A stretch of 64,000 nucleotides of DNA from Saccharibacter sp. EH611 (GTDB lineage Bacteria > Pseudomonadota > Alphaproteobacteria > Acetobacterales > Acetobacteraceae): NCBI RefSeq assembly GCF_009834765.1, contig NZ_WVHP01000022.1, positions 186,001-250,000 of the forward strand. Reading direction: 5' to 3'. Below are positions 56,760 to 64,000 of this stretch, piece after piece (within the stretch, counting starts at the first letter, position 1; every line of letters begins with the position of its first letter). Under the pieces are notes generated by a model that made no database searches, was not told the DNA's origin, and saw only the letters and a list, made by a program, of their open reading frames with translations. The position numbers and the translations under genes are program-made.

Positions 56760-56978
56760 TTGTCTTACGCTGCGATTGATGCAGAACGTGTTGCGAAAGC
56801 GGCCGAGAATGCGTTGAAGACTCTTCAGATGACGTCCAGTGATTCTGAAGTTCATCAACGTAAGACGGCGATGATTGAACGAATTCATGCGTTAGCTGTG
56901 GCTGCATCACAGACGCAAAAGACTGGTGTGATTACTCTGACGTCTGAAGAGTTTTGGCTCATTTCCAAAAATTGGTAG
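56760..56978 (+). CDS. Small hypothetical protein
   Basis: A possible 72-residue helical protein starting at TTG 56760, supported by GGAG eight bases upstream. A TTG at 56745 is in frame and would add five residues. Its charged, amphipathic sequence (ERVAKAAENALKTL, VHQRKTAMIERIHALAVAASQ) looks coding. No family recognised. It precedes the glycosyltransferase by about 100 bases. Confidence 0.5.
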   Translation: MSYAAIDAERVAKAAENALKTLQMTSSDSEVHQRKTAMIERIHALAVAASQTQKTGVITLTSEEFWLISKNW

Positions 56979-57085
56979 AATGTGTTTCTACTGGTAGAGT
57001 GTATTTCTAAGGTGATATTGTTAGGACAGGCGGATATGATTCAGCACGGCTGTCTATTAGATTTGGGGCATTAGGGGCGTTTGGC

Positions 57086-57952
57086 ATGAAGTGGTTTTTT
57101 GCAATTACAGAGCAGACGCTCTCCAATGATCCAGATCATGGATTTATTGATTGTATCCGTGTGGCAGTACGGTCTGCACGAGAGAATACGACGTTAAAGC
57201 CGCACATGGTTTTTGACGGGCAGGAATGCGATTTTACGCGCGAGATGCGTGAGTTGGGTGTGACGGTTATTTTCCACCGCATCCATTTTTATGATCGCTT
57301 GCATGAGGCGCAACGCCGTCAGAAGCCTGAATGGCCGAATTACATGCAGACGGCTGCAGGGGCCTTTATGCGCCTTGATCTGCCGCTGTTGGAAAAAGAA
57401 GATCAATACGTCCTTTATACAGACTGTGACGTTTTGTTCATGCGTGATCCGCAAGTTGAGTTCTGTCGTCCTGCTATTTTTGCAGCTTGTGGTCAGTTTG
57501 GTATGCAGGATTATTACACAGATATGAACTCAGGGGTCATGGTGATGAACCTTGAGCGCCTGCGTAATGACTTGCCGGCGATGATCGATTTCCTATGCGA
57601 CAATCTGTATTACATTTCTGGTTACGATCAGGAGCTGTTGCGCGTTTTTTATAATGCTCAATGGAGCCCGTTATCTGCGCGCTTTAACTGGAAGCCTTAT
57701 TGGGGTGTGAATGATGATGCGGTCATCGTGCATTTCCATGCCGGCAAACCACCAGCGGCGCGTCATTTGCTGGATGATCCTGCGTATCGTGAGCATGATC
57801 CAGTCTTTCACACATGGCGTCATTGGTTTTTCCAAAATCCAGCTGGCTATGCACATTACGTGCCACGGTGGGAAGAATTCTTGCGGATGTCCACTTCTCC
57901 ACCAGCTGATACAGTGGATGAGTTTGATGCGATGCGTGAAGGTGACGCATAG
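57086..57952 (+). CDS. GT8-like glycosyltransferase
   Basis: A 288-residue protein with YTDCDVLFMRDP (DxD metal motif, about residue 112), SGVMVMNLERLR and HFHAGKPP, an arrangement like family 8 nucleotide-sugar transferases that retain anomeric configuration. The donor and acceptor are unknown; it could act on lipopolysaccharide or a protein. It stands alone with a strong terminator behind it. Confidence 0.75.
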   Translation: MKWFFAITEQTLSNDPDHGFIDCIRVAVRSARENTTLKPHMVFDGQECDFTREMRELGVTVIFHRIHFYDRLHEAQRRQKPEWPNYMQTAAGAFMRLDLPLLEKEDQYVLYTDCDVLFMRDPQVEFCRPAIFAACGQFGMQDYYTDMNSGVMVMNLERLRNDLPAMIDFLCDNLYYISGYDQELLRVFYNAQWSPLSARFNWKPYWGVNDDAVIVHFHAGKPPAARHLLDDPAYREHDPVFHTWRHWFFQNPAGYAHYVPRWEEFLRMSTSPPADTVDEFDAMREGDA

Positions 57953-57973
57953 GTTCAGCACAGTGAGAATGGC

Positions 57974-58004
57974 AAAGCCCGGGGATCTTCCTCGGGCTTT
58001 TTTT
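57974..58004. terminator. Terminator between the glycosyltransferase and AbrB-family genes
   Basis: AAAGCCCGGGG pairs with CCTCGGGCTTT (one G-T pair) around five bases, followed by T's on the plus strand and T's on the minus strand from the A-run. It overlaps the end of the converging gene. Confidence 0.85.
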
Positions 58005-59097
58005 ATGACGGTGGTGTTTGCTGATTCTTTGGTTTGTGGCGCTCAAGCCATGTGCCGATTGGGCGTGCAATGAGGGGGCCGAGGATAACGACAGCGAGCA
58101 TACGGGCGGTCTGGAGGGCAACAATAAAGGGGAGCGCTACAGGGATGGATGTGCTGATAATGACGATGGTGTCCAACCCGCCCGGACTTGTCGCTAGATA
58201 GGCGCTAAAAAGGTCGATCTGAGCGAGGCGCGCAACGGGGATGGCTAAAAGAGCACAAACACAGATGAGAATAAAAGAAGAGAGACATACGGCAGGGAGG
58301 GTGTGAAAGGCATAGCACAACACAGCTTTGGTAAATCGAAGGCCAATAGCCCACCCGATCGACATATAAGCAGGAACGCAGAGCCATAAAGGGGTGCTAA
58401 TAGCGAAGAGGCCTGTAAGCTGAGCGATCCCGCCAAGGAATAAGGTGAGAAGCAGCGGCGCAGCCGATAAAGGTAGGCGCATGCCAATGAATGTTGAGCC
58501 TATAATAAGGGCCAGAGTGGGGAAAATATCGCCTTGATGAAGAATTGATAGCGGCGGTAGAGAATGAGATGGTGAATGGGAGCTGCCAACACACCAAGCG
58601 ACCAGTGACGTTGAGAGGGCTACCATAATCACACGGAAATACAGCATAAAAGCTGCAAGCCGTGGGTCGGCTCCAAAAGATTCGCACATGAGAGTCATGG
58701 TCGAAGCGCCACCGGGAGAAGCTCCCCACAGTGCGGTGGTTCCAGGCATATTGCCGAACCAAGCCAGCACAGCTCCGGTGAAAAAGCTGGCGACAATCAC
58801 TGATATCACGCTGAATAGCATGAGCATCCAGTGATGGAGGCAATTTTGGAGAATGTCGATTGAGAGAGATTTTACGATAACGCAGGCAAGGACGGCTTGT
58901 GCGAGACAAAAGATGGGTCGTTTAATCGTTAATTGACGACCGCTTACCGCCATAATAATCCCGGCGATCATGGGGCCCAGCATGGTGCCTGCTGCGAGAT
59001 GTGCGCTGAAGAAGGCAACCGTAAGCACGGCTGACAGCCCTATCAGTACAAGCCAGCGTTTCCCGTACTGATAGGGCGAGAGTGTACCGTGCGCCAT
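58003..59097 (-). CDS. AbrB-family membrane protein
   Basis: A 364-residue polytopic membrane protein of the PF05145 family (unrelated in function to the transition-state regulator AbrB). Two similar halves each contain a re-entrant-looking motif: WGASPGGASTMTLMCESFGAD in the first and ATSPGGLDTIVIISTSI in the second. About ten helices. Transport substrate is unknown. Ends within the terminator of the previous gene; starts 12 bases after the sspB stop. Confidence 0.82.
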   Translation of the reverse strand: MAHGTLSPYQYGKRWLVLIGLSAVLTVAFFSAHLAAGTMLGPMIAGIIMAVSGRQLTIKRPIFCLAQAVLACVIVKSLSIDILQNCLHHWMLMLFSVISVIVASFFTGAVLAWFGNMPGTTALWGASPGGASTMTLMCESFGADPRLAAFMLYFRVIMVALSTSLVAWCVGSSHSPSHSLPPLSILHQGDIFPTLALIIGSTFIGMRLPLSAAPLLLTLFLGGIAQLTGLFAISTPLWLCVPAYMSIGWAIGLRFTKAVLCYAFHTLPAVCLSSFILICVCALLAIPVARLAQIDLFSAYLATSPGGLDTIVIISTSIPVALPFIVALQTARMLAVVILGPLIARPIGTWLERHKPKNQQTPPS

Positions 59098-59109
59098 GAA
59101 TCTTGTTGC

Positions 59110-59685
59110 TTAGGAGGGATCTTCCGTGTCGGTGGAGCTCTCTGACTTATTGTGACGTTTGCGGAAAGCGGCAAGGCTGACAACTTCTGCTTCTTGCGTT
59201 TCTTTTTCCTCATGCTGAGGGGTGTTAGAAGCACTGTCAGGTTCATCCTGATAGAGCTCCGGGCCGCCATTGTCCTGCTCAACCTCTGGGGTCGTTCCTT
59301 CAGGGTTAAAGCGGAGCGCAATTTGGATATGCGGGTCAGCAAAGGCCGTGATTGCTTTAAGGGGAATACGCAACGTACAAGGTGTTCCGCCAAAGGAAAG
59401 CCCCACAGAAAAAACGCTACGATCCTCGCTCACAGTTGGGTTAAGGAACTGATGCTGAAGGACGATAGTCATCTCGTCAGGGTAGCGATCCTTTAGACGT
59501 GCAGGGATGTCAACGCCGGGATAGTCTGTGAGGAACGTCATGTAGAAATGATGTTCCCCCGGTAAGCCGTGATGGCATAAATAATCCAAAGCCTTTAGAA
59601 CAACGCCCCGATGTGCGTCTTCTAACCATGTGTCATAGGGTAAAAGGCTCGTAGGGAAGGTCGGGTCGTTTGGATCGTCGCTCAT
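59110..59685 (-). CDS. sspB: ClpXP adaptor SspB, alphaproteobacterial type
   Basis: A 191-residue SspB-like protein. In alphaproteobacteria it tethers SsrA-tagged proteins to the ClpX unfoldase. The folded domain holds ALDYLCHHGLPGEHHFYMTFLTDYPGVDIPARLKDRYPDEMTIVLQH and SVGLSFGGTPCTLRIPLKAITAFADPH; the rest is an acidic linker and a basic C-terminal tail that would contact ClpX. ATG 59685 is taken; the open frame further upstream to 59724 is not conserved. The tmRNA gene lies just upstream on the same strand, so the tag and its adaptor are encoded together. Confidence 0.9.
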   Translation of the reverse strand: MSDDPNDPTFPTSLLPYDTWLEDAHRGVVLKALDYLCHHGLPGEHHFYMTFLTDYPGVDIPARLKDRYPDEMTIVLQHQFLNPTVSEDRSVFSVGLSFGGTPCTLRIPLKAITAFADPHIQIALRFNPEGTTPEVEQDNGGPELYQDEPDSASNTPQHEEKETQEAEVVSLAAFRKRHNKSESSTDTEDPS

Positions 59686-59802
59686 GGATAGCTTGCTACA
59701 CGGTTTAGTGTGAATGGTTCTCAATTTCTGGGCTAGAATGCCACAGATAGCAAGAGAAGAAGGTGTTTTTTTCTGTCTAGAGTGTATTGGGAACCATCAA
59801 GT

Positions 59803-60087
59803 AAGCGTGAGTGGGAGGCTTCTGTTGCCCGGTGCCTCCCGAACCGCGCTTATCGCTTATGCAGCAACAGCGAGCACCTCTGAGTTATCGTTGGCACTTG
59901 TAAAATTTAGCCCGATGACGGCGGTACCATGCCGGGCAAAAAATAGATCTTTACTGTGCGTGTCGAGCCTGTTTCGTCCCCATAGCCCTCCTAAGGAGGG
60001 TCTTGGTGGAGACGCCGGGCACTGCCCCCGGGTCCACTACACCTATTCCATCTATCGTTTATCGCCATAGCCGGAGCGAACCCCGGC
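59803..60087 (-). ncRNA. ssrA: Circularly permuted two-piece tmRNA (ssrA)
   Basis: On the minus strand a 12-codon tag frame (59895 to 59860, stop TAA at 59857-59859) reads ANDNSEVLAVAA, the AxDN...VAA pattern of alphaproteobacterial SsrA tags. The acceptor piece comes first (60087 to about 60004): T-arm-like GGACCCGGGGGCAGTGCCC and CGTCTCCACCA. A 22-base intervening segment with a CCCTCC/GGAGGG hairpin separates it from the coding piece, which starts GGGGACGAAACAGGC at 59981. GGGGACG pairs with CGTCTCC to rebuild the acceptor stem (one G-U). This order, 3' half before 5' half, is the permuted form known in alphaproteobacteria. Ends are approximate. Confidence 0.9.
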
Positions 60088-60094
60088 AAGAGTT

Positions 60095-60123
60095 AAGATA
60101 AGGCGTGTACATATTTTTAGCAA
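60095..60123 (-). promoter_or_regulatory. Probable sigma-70 promoter of ssrA
   Basis: On the minus strand TTGCTA (60123-60118) and TATCTT (60100-60095) are spaced 17 bases apart, with transcription expected to begin about 60087, matching the 5' end of the acceptor piece. Confidence 0.7.
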
Positions 60124-60210
60124 GGGGTGAAAGGCTCACGTGACGAGTGGGGGAGAAAAAGGTTAGAAGGCAGAGAATACGTTTTAGCTTGGTATGGTAG
60201 GAGAAAGCCC

Positions 60211-61125
60211 ATGGCTCTGACAGATGAACAGCGCGCTGAAATTACAGCGCAGCGTCATGCGCCGGCGCAAACAATGCGACCAACAGTTCCGGCGATGGAA
60301 GCGCTTCTCTTTGAGCCATTTGAGCTTCTTGATCACGGCTTTTTGCGCGTTGTGGACTATATGGGCGACGATTCGGCTGTCGTGCAAGCGGCGCGTGTTT
60401 CTTATGGGAAGGGGACGCGTCGTACGTCTGAAGATGCGGGATTGATTCGTTATCTGATGCGTCATCGTCATTCCACACCGTTTGAAATGTGTGAGATTAA
60501 GTTTCACGTGAAACTTCCACTCTTTGTTGCACGGCAATGGATTCGTCATCGCATGGCGAATGTGAATGAATATTCAGCGCGTTATTCTGTCTTGGATAAA
60601 GAGTTCTATCTGCCTGCAGCCGAGCAAATTGCGGCTCAAAGTCGGTCGAATAAACAAGGACGCGGGGATGCGTTGAGTGCGGAGGCAGCCCAAGAGGTGT
60701 TGTCCATCCTACAGCGTGATGCGCTGCAATGTTATGACGATTATGAGCAGATGCTAGACCCAGAGGGGATGGGTGTTGCGCGTGAATTGGCGCGTGTGAA
60801 CCTGACACTCAACACCTATACGCAGTGGTATTGGAAAATTGACCTCCATAATCTGATGCATTTTCTTGCCTTGCGCTCGGATCCTCATGCTCAATATGAA
60901 ATCCGTGTTTATGCGCAGAAGATGCTAGAGATCGTTAAAGCGTGGGTGCCTCATACGGCCGCAGCGTTTGAGGAGTATCGTCTTGGAGCGCATAGTTTTT
61001 CGGCAGGAATGCTGAAAGTGCTTCGTCGTCGCCTTGCAGGTGAGGATGTGACGCAAGAAAATTCCGGCATTACGAAGCGTGAATGGGCCGAGATGATGGC
61101 CGTGCTTGAGGCAGACGCTTCATGA
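60211..61125 (+). CDS. thyX: Flavin-dependent thymidylate synthase
   Basis: A 304-residue ThyX making dTMP from dUMP with FAD and methylene-tetrahydrofolate. The RHRxxSxxxxSxR-type signature reads [15 protein letters not shown] near residue 112; here the first Ser of the canonical motif is Asn (RHRMAN). [24 protein letters not shown] precedes it. Start ATG 60211 has AGGAG seven bases upstream, while ATG 60127 has none. It lies downstream of the tmRNA promoter on the opposite strand. Confidence 0.92.
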   Translation: MALTDEQRAEITAQRHAPAQTMRPTVPAMEALLFEPFELLDHGFLRVVDYMGDDSAVVQAARVSYGKGTRRTSEDAGLIRYLMRHRHSTPFEMCEIKFHVKLPLFVARQWIRHRMANVNEYSARYSVLDKEFYLPAAEQIAAQSRSNKQGRGDALSAEAAQEVLSILQRDALQCYDDYEQMLDPEGMGVARELARVNLTLNTYTQWYWKIDLHNLMHFLALRSDPHAQYEIRVYAQKMLEIVKAWVPHTAAAFEEYRLGAHSFSAGMLKVLRRRLAGEDVTQENSGITKREWAEMMAVLEADAS

Positions 61126-61153
61126 TGCGATGACGGAAGGAGGTGGACGCCGT

Positions 61154-61447
61154 ATGAGTGATTGGGATCGACTTCTGAGTGAAGGGCGGGCTTATCAGTA
61201 TGAGGAAGGATTGCTTCCTCCCAAACGGCGGCCACCCTCTATGGTACCGTGGGTTGTGTTGGCTGTGTTGTTGGTGTTGACCTCTCTTGGCATTGAGCTC
61301 TTTTGGCCGCTGCCTTCTCATCATGGCCCTTTGCCGGTCTGTCAGCGTGGGCATATGGCGCCGGCCTCATCATGTCAAAAGCAGGATGAAGCGTCTCGTT
61401 CTTCCGAAAGATCGGGGCATGATGGGGCGGGGAAAAAACCCTCTTAG
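61154..61447 (+). CDS. Small single-pass membrane protein
   Basis: A 97-residue protein starting at ATG 61154 with AGGAGGT nine bases upstream; an in-frame ATG at 61130 overlaps the ribosome site region. One hydrophobic helix (VPWVVLAVLLVLTSLGIELFW, residues ~30-50) is preceded by a charged segment and followed by a polar tail. Family not recognised. It lies 28 bases after thyX and may be transcribed with it; its TAG overlaps the converging aldolase stop. Confidence 0.65.
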   Translation: MSDWDRLLSEGRAYQYEEGLLPPKRRPPSMVPWVVLAVLLVLTSLGIELFWPLPSHHGPLPVCQRGHMAPASSCQKQDEASRSSERSGHDGAGKKPS

Positions 61448-62544
61448 GGGCGTGGAGACGCCAGGCTTTTCCCACGAGAGCCGAGGATCGTGAAGGCGTC
61501 GTTAAGGCGTTCAATGCAGTGCTCTTCCCCAGCGCGCAGCCATGTGCGTGGGTCGTATTGTTTTTTGAGTGGACGCCCTGTTTGGGGGCATAGTTGATGT
61601 TGAAAGGCGGTGTCGTGGTGCTGCACATAAGCTCCGACGCCGCGCGCGAAGGCAAATTGAATATCAGTATCTAGATTGACCTTGATGACGCCGTAAGAGA
61701 GGGCTTCGTGAATGATGGCGGGATCAGACCCGGAACCGCCATGAAAAACTAGAGGGAGTGGGTTGGGGCCCCCTCCGCATTGGGAGGACACGAGCTCTTG
61801 AGAGTTTTTTAAAATCTCAGGACGGAGGGTCACGTTCCCCGGTTTATACACACCATGTACATTGCCAAAAGAAGCAGCAATTGTGACGGTTCCTAGCGGG
61901 GAAAGACGTTTCCATGCGGTAAGAACTTCTATCGGTTGGGTGTAAAAAGAGGGATTTGCAGTGTGATCCTCTCCTAGTTCAGCGCCGATCCCGTCTTCTT
62001 CCCCACCGGTGATCCCAAGCTCAATCTCCAGCCCCATGCCCAGAGGGGTGAGGCGGCGTAGCATAGCGTCTGCTTCATCAAGGTTGTTTTCTAGTGGCTC
62101 AGCTGAGAGGTCGAGCATATGGGAGGAGAAAAGAGGTCGCCCTGTTTGAGCGTAGTTGACCTCACTGAATGCCACTAGGGCGTTAAGCCACGGAATGAGA
62201 GGGCGGTTAGCGTGGTCAGTATGGACGATGACGGCAATACCGTATTCCTTGGCCATAAGATGCACATGACGCGCCATAGAAACGGCACCTAATACGCGAG
62301 CGCGATGAAAGTCTTGTAAGCCGTTCCCGCCAAAAAAACGCGCCCCACCGTGAGAGATTTGTATAATGACATCAGAGTGATTGCGTGCTGCAGCTTCCAA
62401 AACCGCGTTAATCGTGTTCGTATTCGTAACATTGACAGCCGGTAGGGCGTAGCGCCCATGTTGGCACGCTGCTAAAAGGGTGCGGTAATCGCGGCCCGTG
62501 ACAACACCAGGAGGAACAGCTGTGGTAGAGAAAGAGCGGGGCAT
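61444..62544 (-). CDS. fbaA: Class II fructose-1,6-bisphosphate aldolase
   Basis: A 366-residue zinc aldolase of glycolysis/gluconeogenesis, most like the E. coli FbaA (class IIA) form. The zinc ligands are in VHTDHANRP and the later FGNVHGVY and VFHGGSG motifs; EIELGITGGEEDG is the family loop. ATG 62544 is chosen with GGAG six bases upstream; ATG 62556 lies in frame too. Faces the small membrane protein gene with overlapping stop codons. Confidence 0.93.
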   Translation of the reverse strand: MPRSFSTTAVPPGVVTGRDYRTLLAACQHGRYALPAVNVTNTNTINAVLEAAARNHSDVIIQISHGGARFFGGNGLQDFHRARVLGAVSMARHVHLMAKEYGIAVIVHTDHANRPLIPWLNALVAFSEVNYAQTGRPLFSSHMLDLSAEPLENNLDEADAMLRRLTPLGMGLEIELGITGGEEDGIGAELGEDHTANPSFYTQPIEVLTAWKRLSPLGTVTIAASFGNVHGVYKPGNVTLRPEILKNSQELVSSQCGGGPNPLPLVFHGGSGSDPAIIHEALSYGVIKVNLDTDIQFAFARGVGAYVQHHDTAFQHQLCPQTGRPLKKQYDPRTWLRAGEEHCIERLNDAFTILGSRGKSLASPRP

Positions 62545-62726
62545 GACTGTCTCCATTGAGATCGCGCATGATGTTTGCGAGAGCGCCTTGTCTATTACAG
62601 CCTGTAGGCTCTGTCATTGGGGATGAACCATGATCATGGCACAATAACAGAGATTGGCCGTCATGTGTCAGGTCATTGCGGTATGATAGCATGATGAAAG
62701 CATAAAATGCGGGCACACATGAAGTA

Positions 62727-62741
62727 GGACTATTATAGTCC
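62727..62741. promoter_or_regulatory. IscR-like palindrome upstream of the NFU gene (inferred)
   Basis: GGACTATTATAGTCC, a perfect seven-base dyad around one base. Its core GACTATTATAGTC agrees with the GACTRWWWYAGTC part of the E. coli IscR type 1 site as I remember it, but the outer flanks do not. It lies 84 bases before the Fe-S carrier start. Binding by any protein is not shown. Confidence 0.4.
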
Positions 62742-62824
62742 GCAAACCTTGCACTATGAAAGGATGATCCATAGGTGAAGGAATATCTAGCACGAATGTG
62801 TGTTCAACAGAGGGTGGGATCGTA

Positions 62825-63388
62825 ATGTTAATTGAGACGGAAGACACGCCAAATCCGGCAACATTAAAGTTTTTGCCGGGTCGTGAGGTGACAGGAGCTC
62901 AAGGGCCTGTTGACTTTGCGCATGCTGATGCTGCGAAGGGGGGGTCTCCTTTAGCTGAGATGTTGTTTGCTCTCCCTGAAGTGCAGCGTGTCTTTCTTGG
63001 TGAAAACTTTGTGTCTGTGACCAAGGTTGAGGATCAGTCATGGCCAGAGGTTCGTCCGCTTGTGCTGAGCGTGCTCACAGAGTTTTTTGCTTCTGGGAAA
63101 GAGGCGCTGACGCGGCCAGATGTGGAACCTTCTCTTCAGATTGCTCCCGAGGATGAAGAGGTTGTCTCTCGCGTGCGTGAGCTTTTAGATACACGGGTGC
63201 GCCCTGCTGTAGCCGGTGATGGTGGCGATATTGCCTTCCGTGGTTATCGTGATGGTATTGTCTATCTTGCCATGCAAGGCGCATGTTCGGGGTGCCCGTC
63301 ATCTCGGGCAACCTTACGTCATGGTGTTGAAAACATGTTGCGCCACTACGTGCCTGAAGTTGAAGGCGTGGAGGCGGTAGAGGAGTAG
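62825..63388 (+). CDS. nfuA: NFU-type iron-sulfur cluster carrier
   Basis: A 187-residue two-domain protein. The N-terminal Nfu_N domain opens with IETEDTPNPATLKFLPGREV, as in mitochondrial/alphaproteobacterial NFU1, and the C-terminal NifU-like domain has GGDIAFRGYRDGIVYLAMQGACSGCPSS with the cluster-binding CxxC at residues 154 and 157. It moves Fe-S clusters from ISC/SUF to targets. ATG 62825 gives the family's usual start; the frame is open to 62798. Symbol by analogy; in some species this gene is called nifU-like. Confidence 0.9.
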   Translation: MLIETEDTPNPATLKFLPGREVTGAQGPVDFAHADAAKGGSPLAEMLFALPEVQRVFLGENFVSVTKVEDQSWPEVRPLVLSVLTEFFASGKEALTRPDVEPSLQIAPEDEEVVSRVRELLDTRVRPAVAGDGGDIAFRGYRDGIVYLAMQGACSGCPSSRATLRHGVENMLRHYVPEVEGVEAVEE

Positions 63389-63395
63389 GACTGAA

Positions 63396-63989
63396 ATGAT
63401 GACGCAAAACGAGGCTTCTTGGGAGGCGTTGTTCACGGAACGTCGCACGCCGCGGGACTTATCGTCTCGTCCTGTTGAGGAAGACGTTTTGCGTCGTCTG
63501 TACGACCTTGTAAAAATGGGGCCGACGTCTGGAAATTGTACGCCGGGGCGCTTTGCGTTTTTAACAACGGATGATGCGAAGGAGCCTTTGCGGCCTGCCT
63601 TGTCTGCGGGGAATATAGAGCGTGCCTTACGCGCGCCTGTCGTTGCGATCATTGGTCATGATCCGATGTTTTTTGAACAGCTCCCCCGTGTAGGCACTTT
63701 GCCAGGTTTGCGCGATTGGTTTGCCGCTGATGTTGGGTTGAGTGAGGAAACAGCTTTTCGTAACGGAACTCTACAAGGAGGGTATTTCATCCTTGCCGCG
63801 CGTATGCTGGGCCTTGATGTTCTTCCGATGTCTGGTTTCGATTCTTTGATGGTGGAAGAGCGTTTCTTCCGTGAGCAAGGCTGGCGAGCGAATTTTTTGG
63901 TCGCTTTGGGTTATCCGGCCGAGGATGCTGACCCTTTGCCTGAACGTGCGCCTCGGTTGAGCTTCGAGGAGGCATGTCTGTGTCTGTGA
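63396..63989 (+). CDS. Nitroreductase-family protein, RutE/HadB-like
   Basis: A 197-residue flavin reductase of the malonic semialdehyde reductase RutE/HadB subgroup: FTERRTPRDLSSRPV, GPTSGNCTPGRF (FMN site) and FNGTLQGGYFILAARMLGLDVLPMSGFD-like blocks. It is the last complete gene, seven bases after nfuA, and probably shares its transcript. The rut pyrimidine pathway is not seen here, so the substrate (a semialdehyde or a quinone/nitro compound) is open. Confidence 0.82.
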   Translation: MMTQNEASWEALFTERRTPRDLSSRPVEEDVLRRLYDLVKMGPTSGNCTPGRFAFLTTDDAKEPLRPALSAGNIERALRAPVVAIIGHDPMFFEQLPRVGTLPGLRDWFAADVGLSEETAFRNGTLQGGYFILAARMLGLDVLPMSGFDSLMVEERFFREQGWRANFLVALGYPAEDADPLPERAPRLSFEEACLCL

Positions 63990-64000
63990 TGCCAGCGCGT

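Overview
The window reads as a chromosomal segment of an acetic acid bacterium (Alphaproteobacteria, Acetobacteraceae). The main support is a three-subunit FAD/cytochrome c dehydrogenase of the periplasmic gluconate/2-ketogluconate/polyol oxidation type, a circularly permuted two-piece tmRNA gene as found in alphaproteobacteria, an alphaproteobacterial SspB, ThyX, the argD-argF-hslO order, and a mannitol dehydrogenase with several other oxidoreductases. Base composition is moderate (mid-50s % GC by eye), with a few clearly AT-rich islands. The genus cannot be fixed from the sequence alone. No rRNA, tRNA, CRISPR array, insertion sequence or prophage was seen.

Layout. 1-3.6 kb: the 3' end of a fatty-acyl-AMP ligase-like gene, then two tandem Aah/TibC-type protein O-heptosyltransferases. 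3.7-4.7 kb: tRNA uridine hydroxylase TrhO with a strong terminator. 4.9-10.9 kb (minus): uvrA, a small multidrug transporter, a His-rich DUF2946 protein and an OprC/NosA-like copper receptor in one tight run. 11-14.9 kb: ssb, a lipoprotein lytic transglycosylase, pirin with a divergent LysR regulator, and a YetF-like membrane protein. 15-22.3 kb: a carbon and aldehyde metabolism block with a HAD phosphatase, mannitol dehydrogenase, a secreted esterase, a NemR-like TetR regulator, YqhD-type alcohol dehydrogenase and an aldehyde dehydrogenase. Three copies of one operator-like palindrome link the regulator to the alcohol dehydrogenase and probably to the esterase.

22.3-37 kb (minus): a TonB receptor, an AT-rich glycosyltransferase 39 gene, an acetyltransferase, a complete RND efflux operon (permease, adaptor, outer-membrane factor), and the small-large-cytochrome dehydrogenase operon. 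37-44 kb (minus): argD-argF-hslO followed by two uncharacterised overlapping genes, one carrying a long Glu-Pro repeat encoded by a perfect hexanucleotide array, then a D-aminopeptidase-like serine hydrolase. 44-54.5 kb (plus): recX, a CHAP-domain lipoprotein, tatA, ribF, ileS, lspA, a DUF3035 lipoprotein, mutL and quinone-linked D-lactate dehydrogenase. 54.5-64 kb: a DUF1643 protein, an SLT-SPOR lytic transglycosylase, an AT-rich non-coding island, a small ORF, a GT8-like glycosyltransferase, an AbrB-family membrane protein, sspB next to the permuted ssrA gene, thyX, a small membrane protein, class II fructose-bisphosphate aldolase, an NFU-type Fe-S carrier and a RutE/HadB-like nitroreductase.

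The points most worth a second look are the ssrA-sspB neighbourhood (tag and tag-recognising adaptor side by side), the NemR-like operator set, the paired heptosyltransferases beside an acyl-AMP ligase, the copper receptor run behind uvrA, the hslO-linked pair with the hexamer repeat, and an IscR-like palindrome upstream of the NFU gene. I found no system I would call undescribed with confidence.
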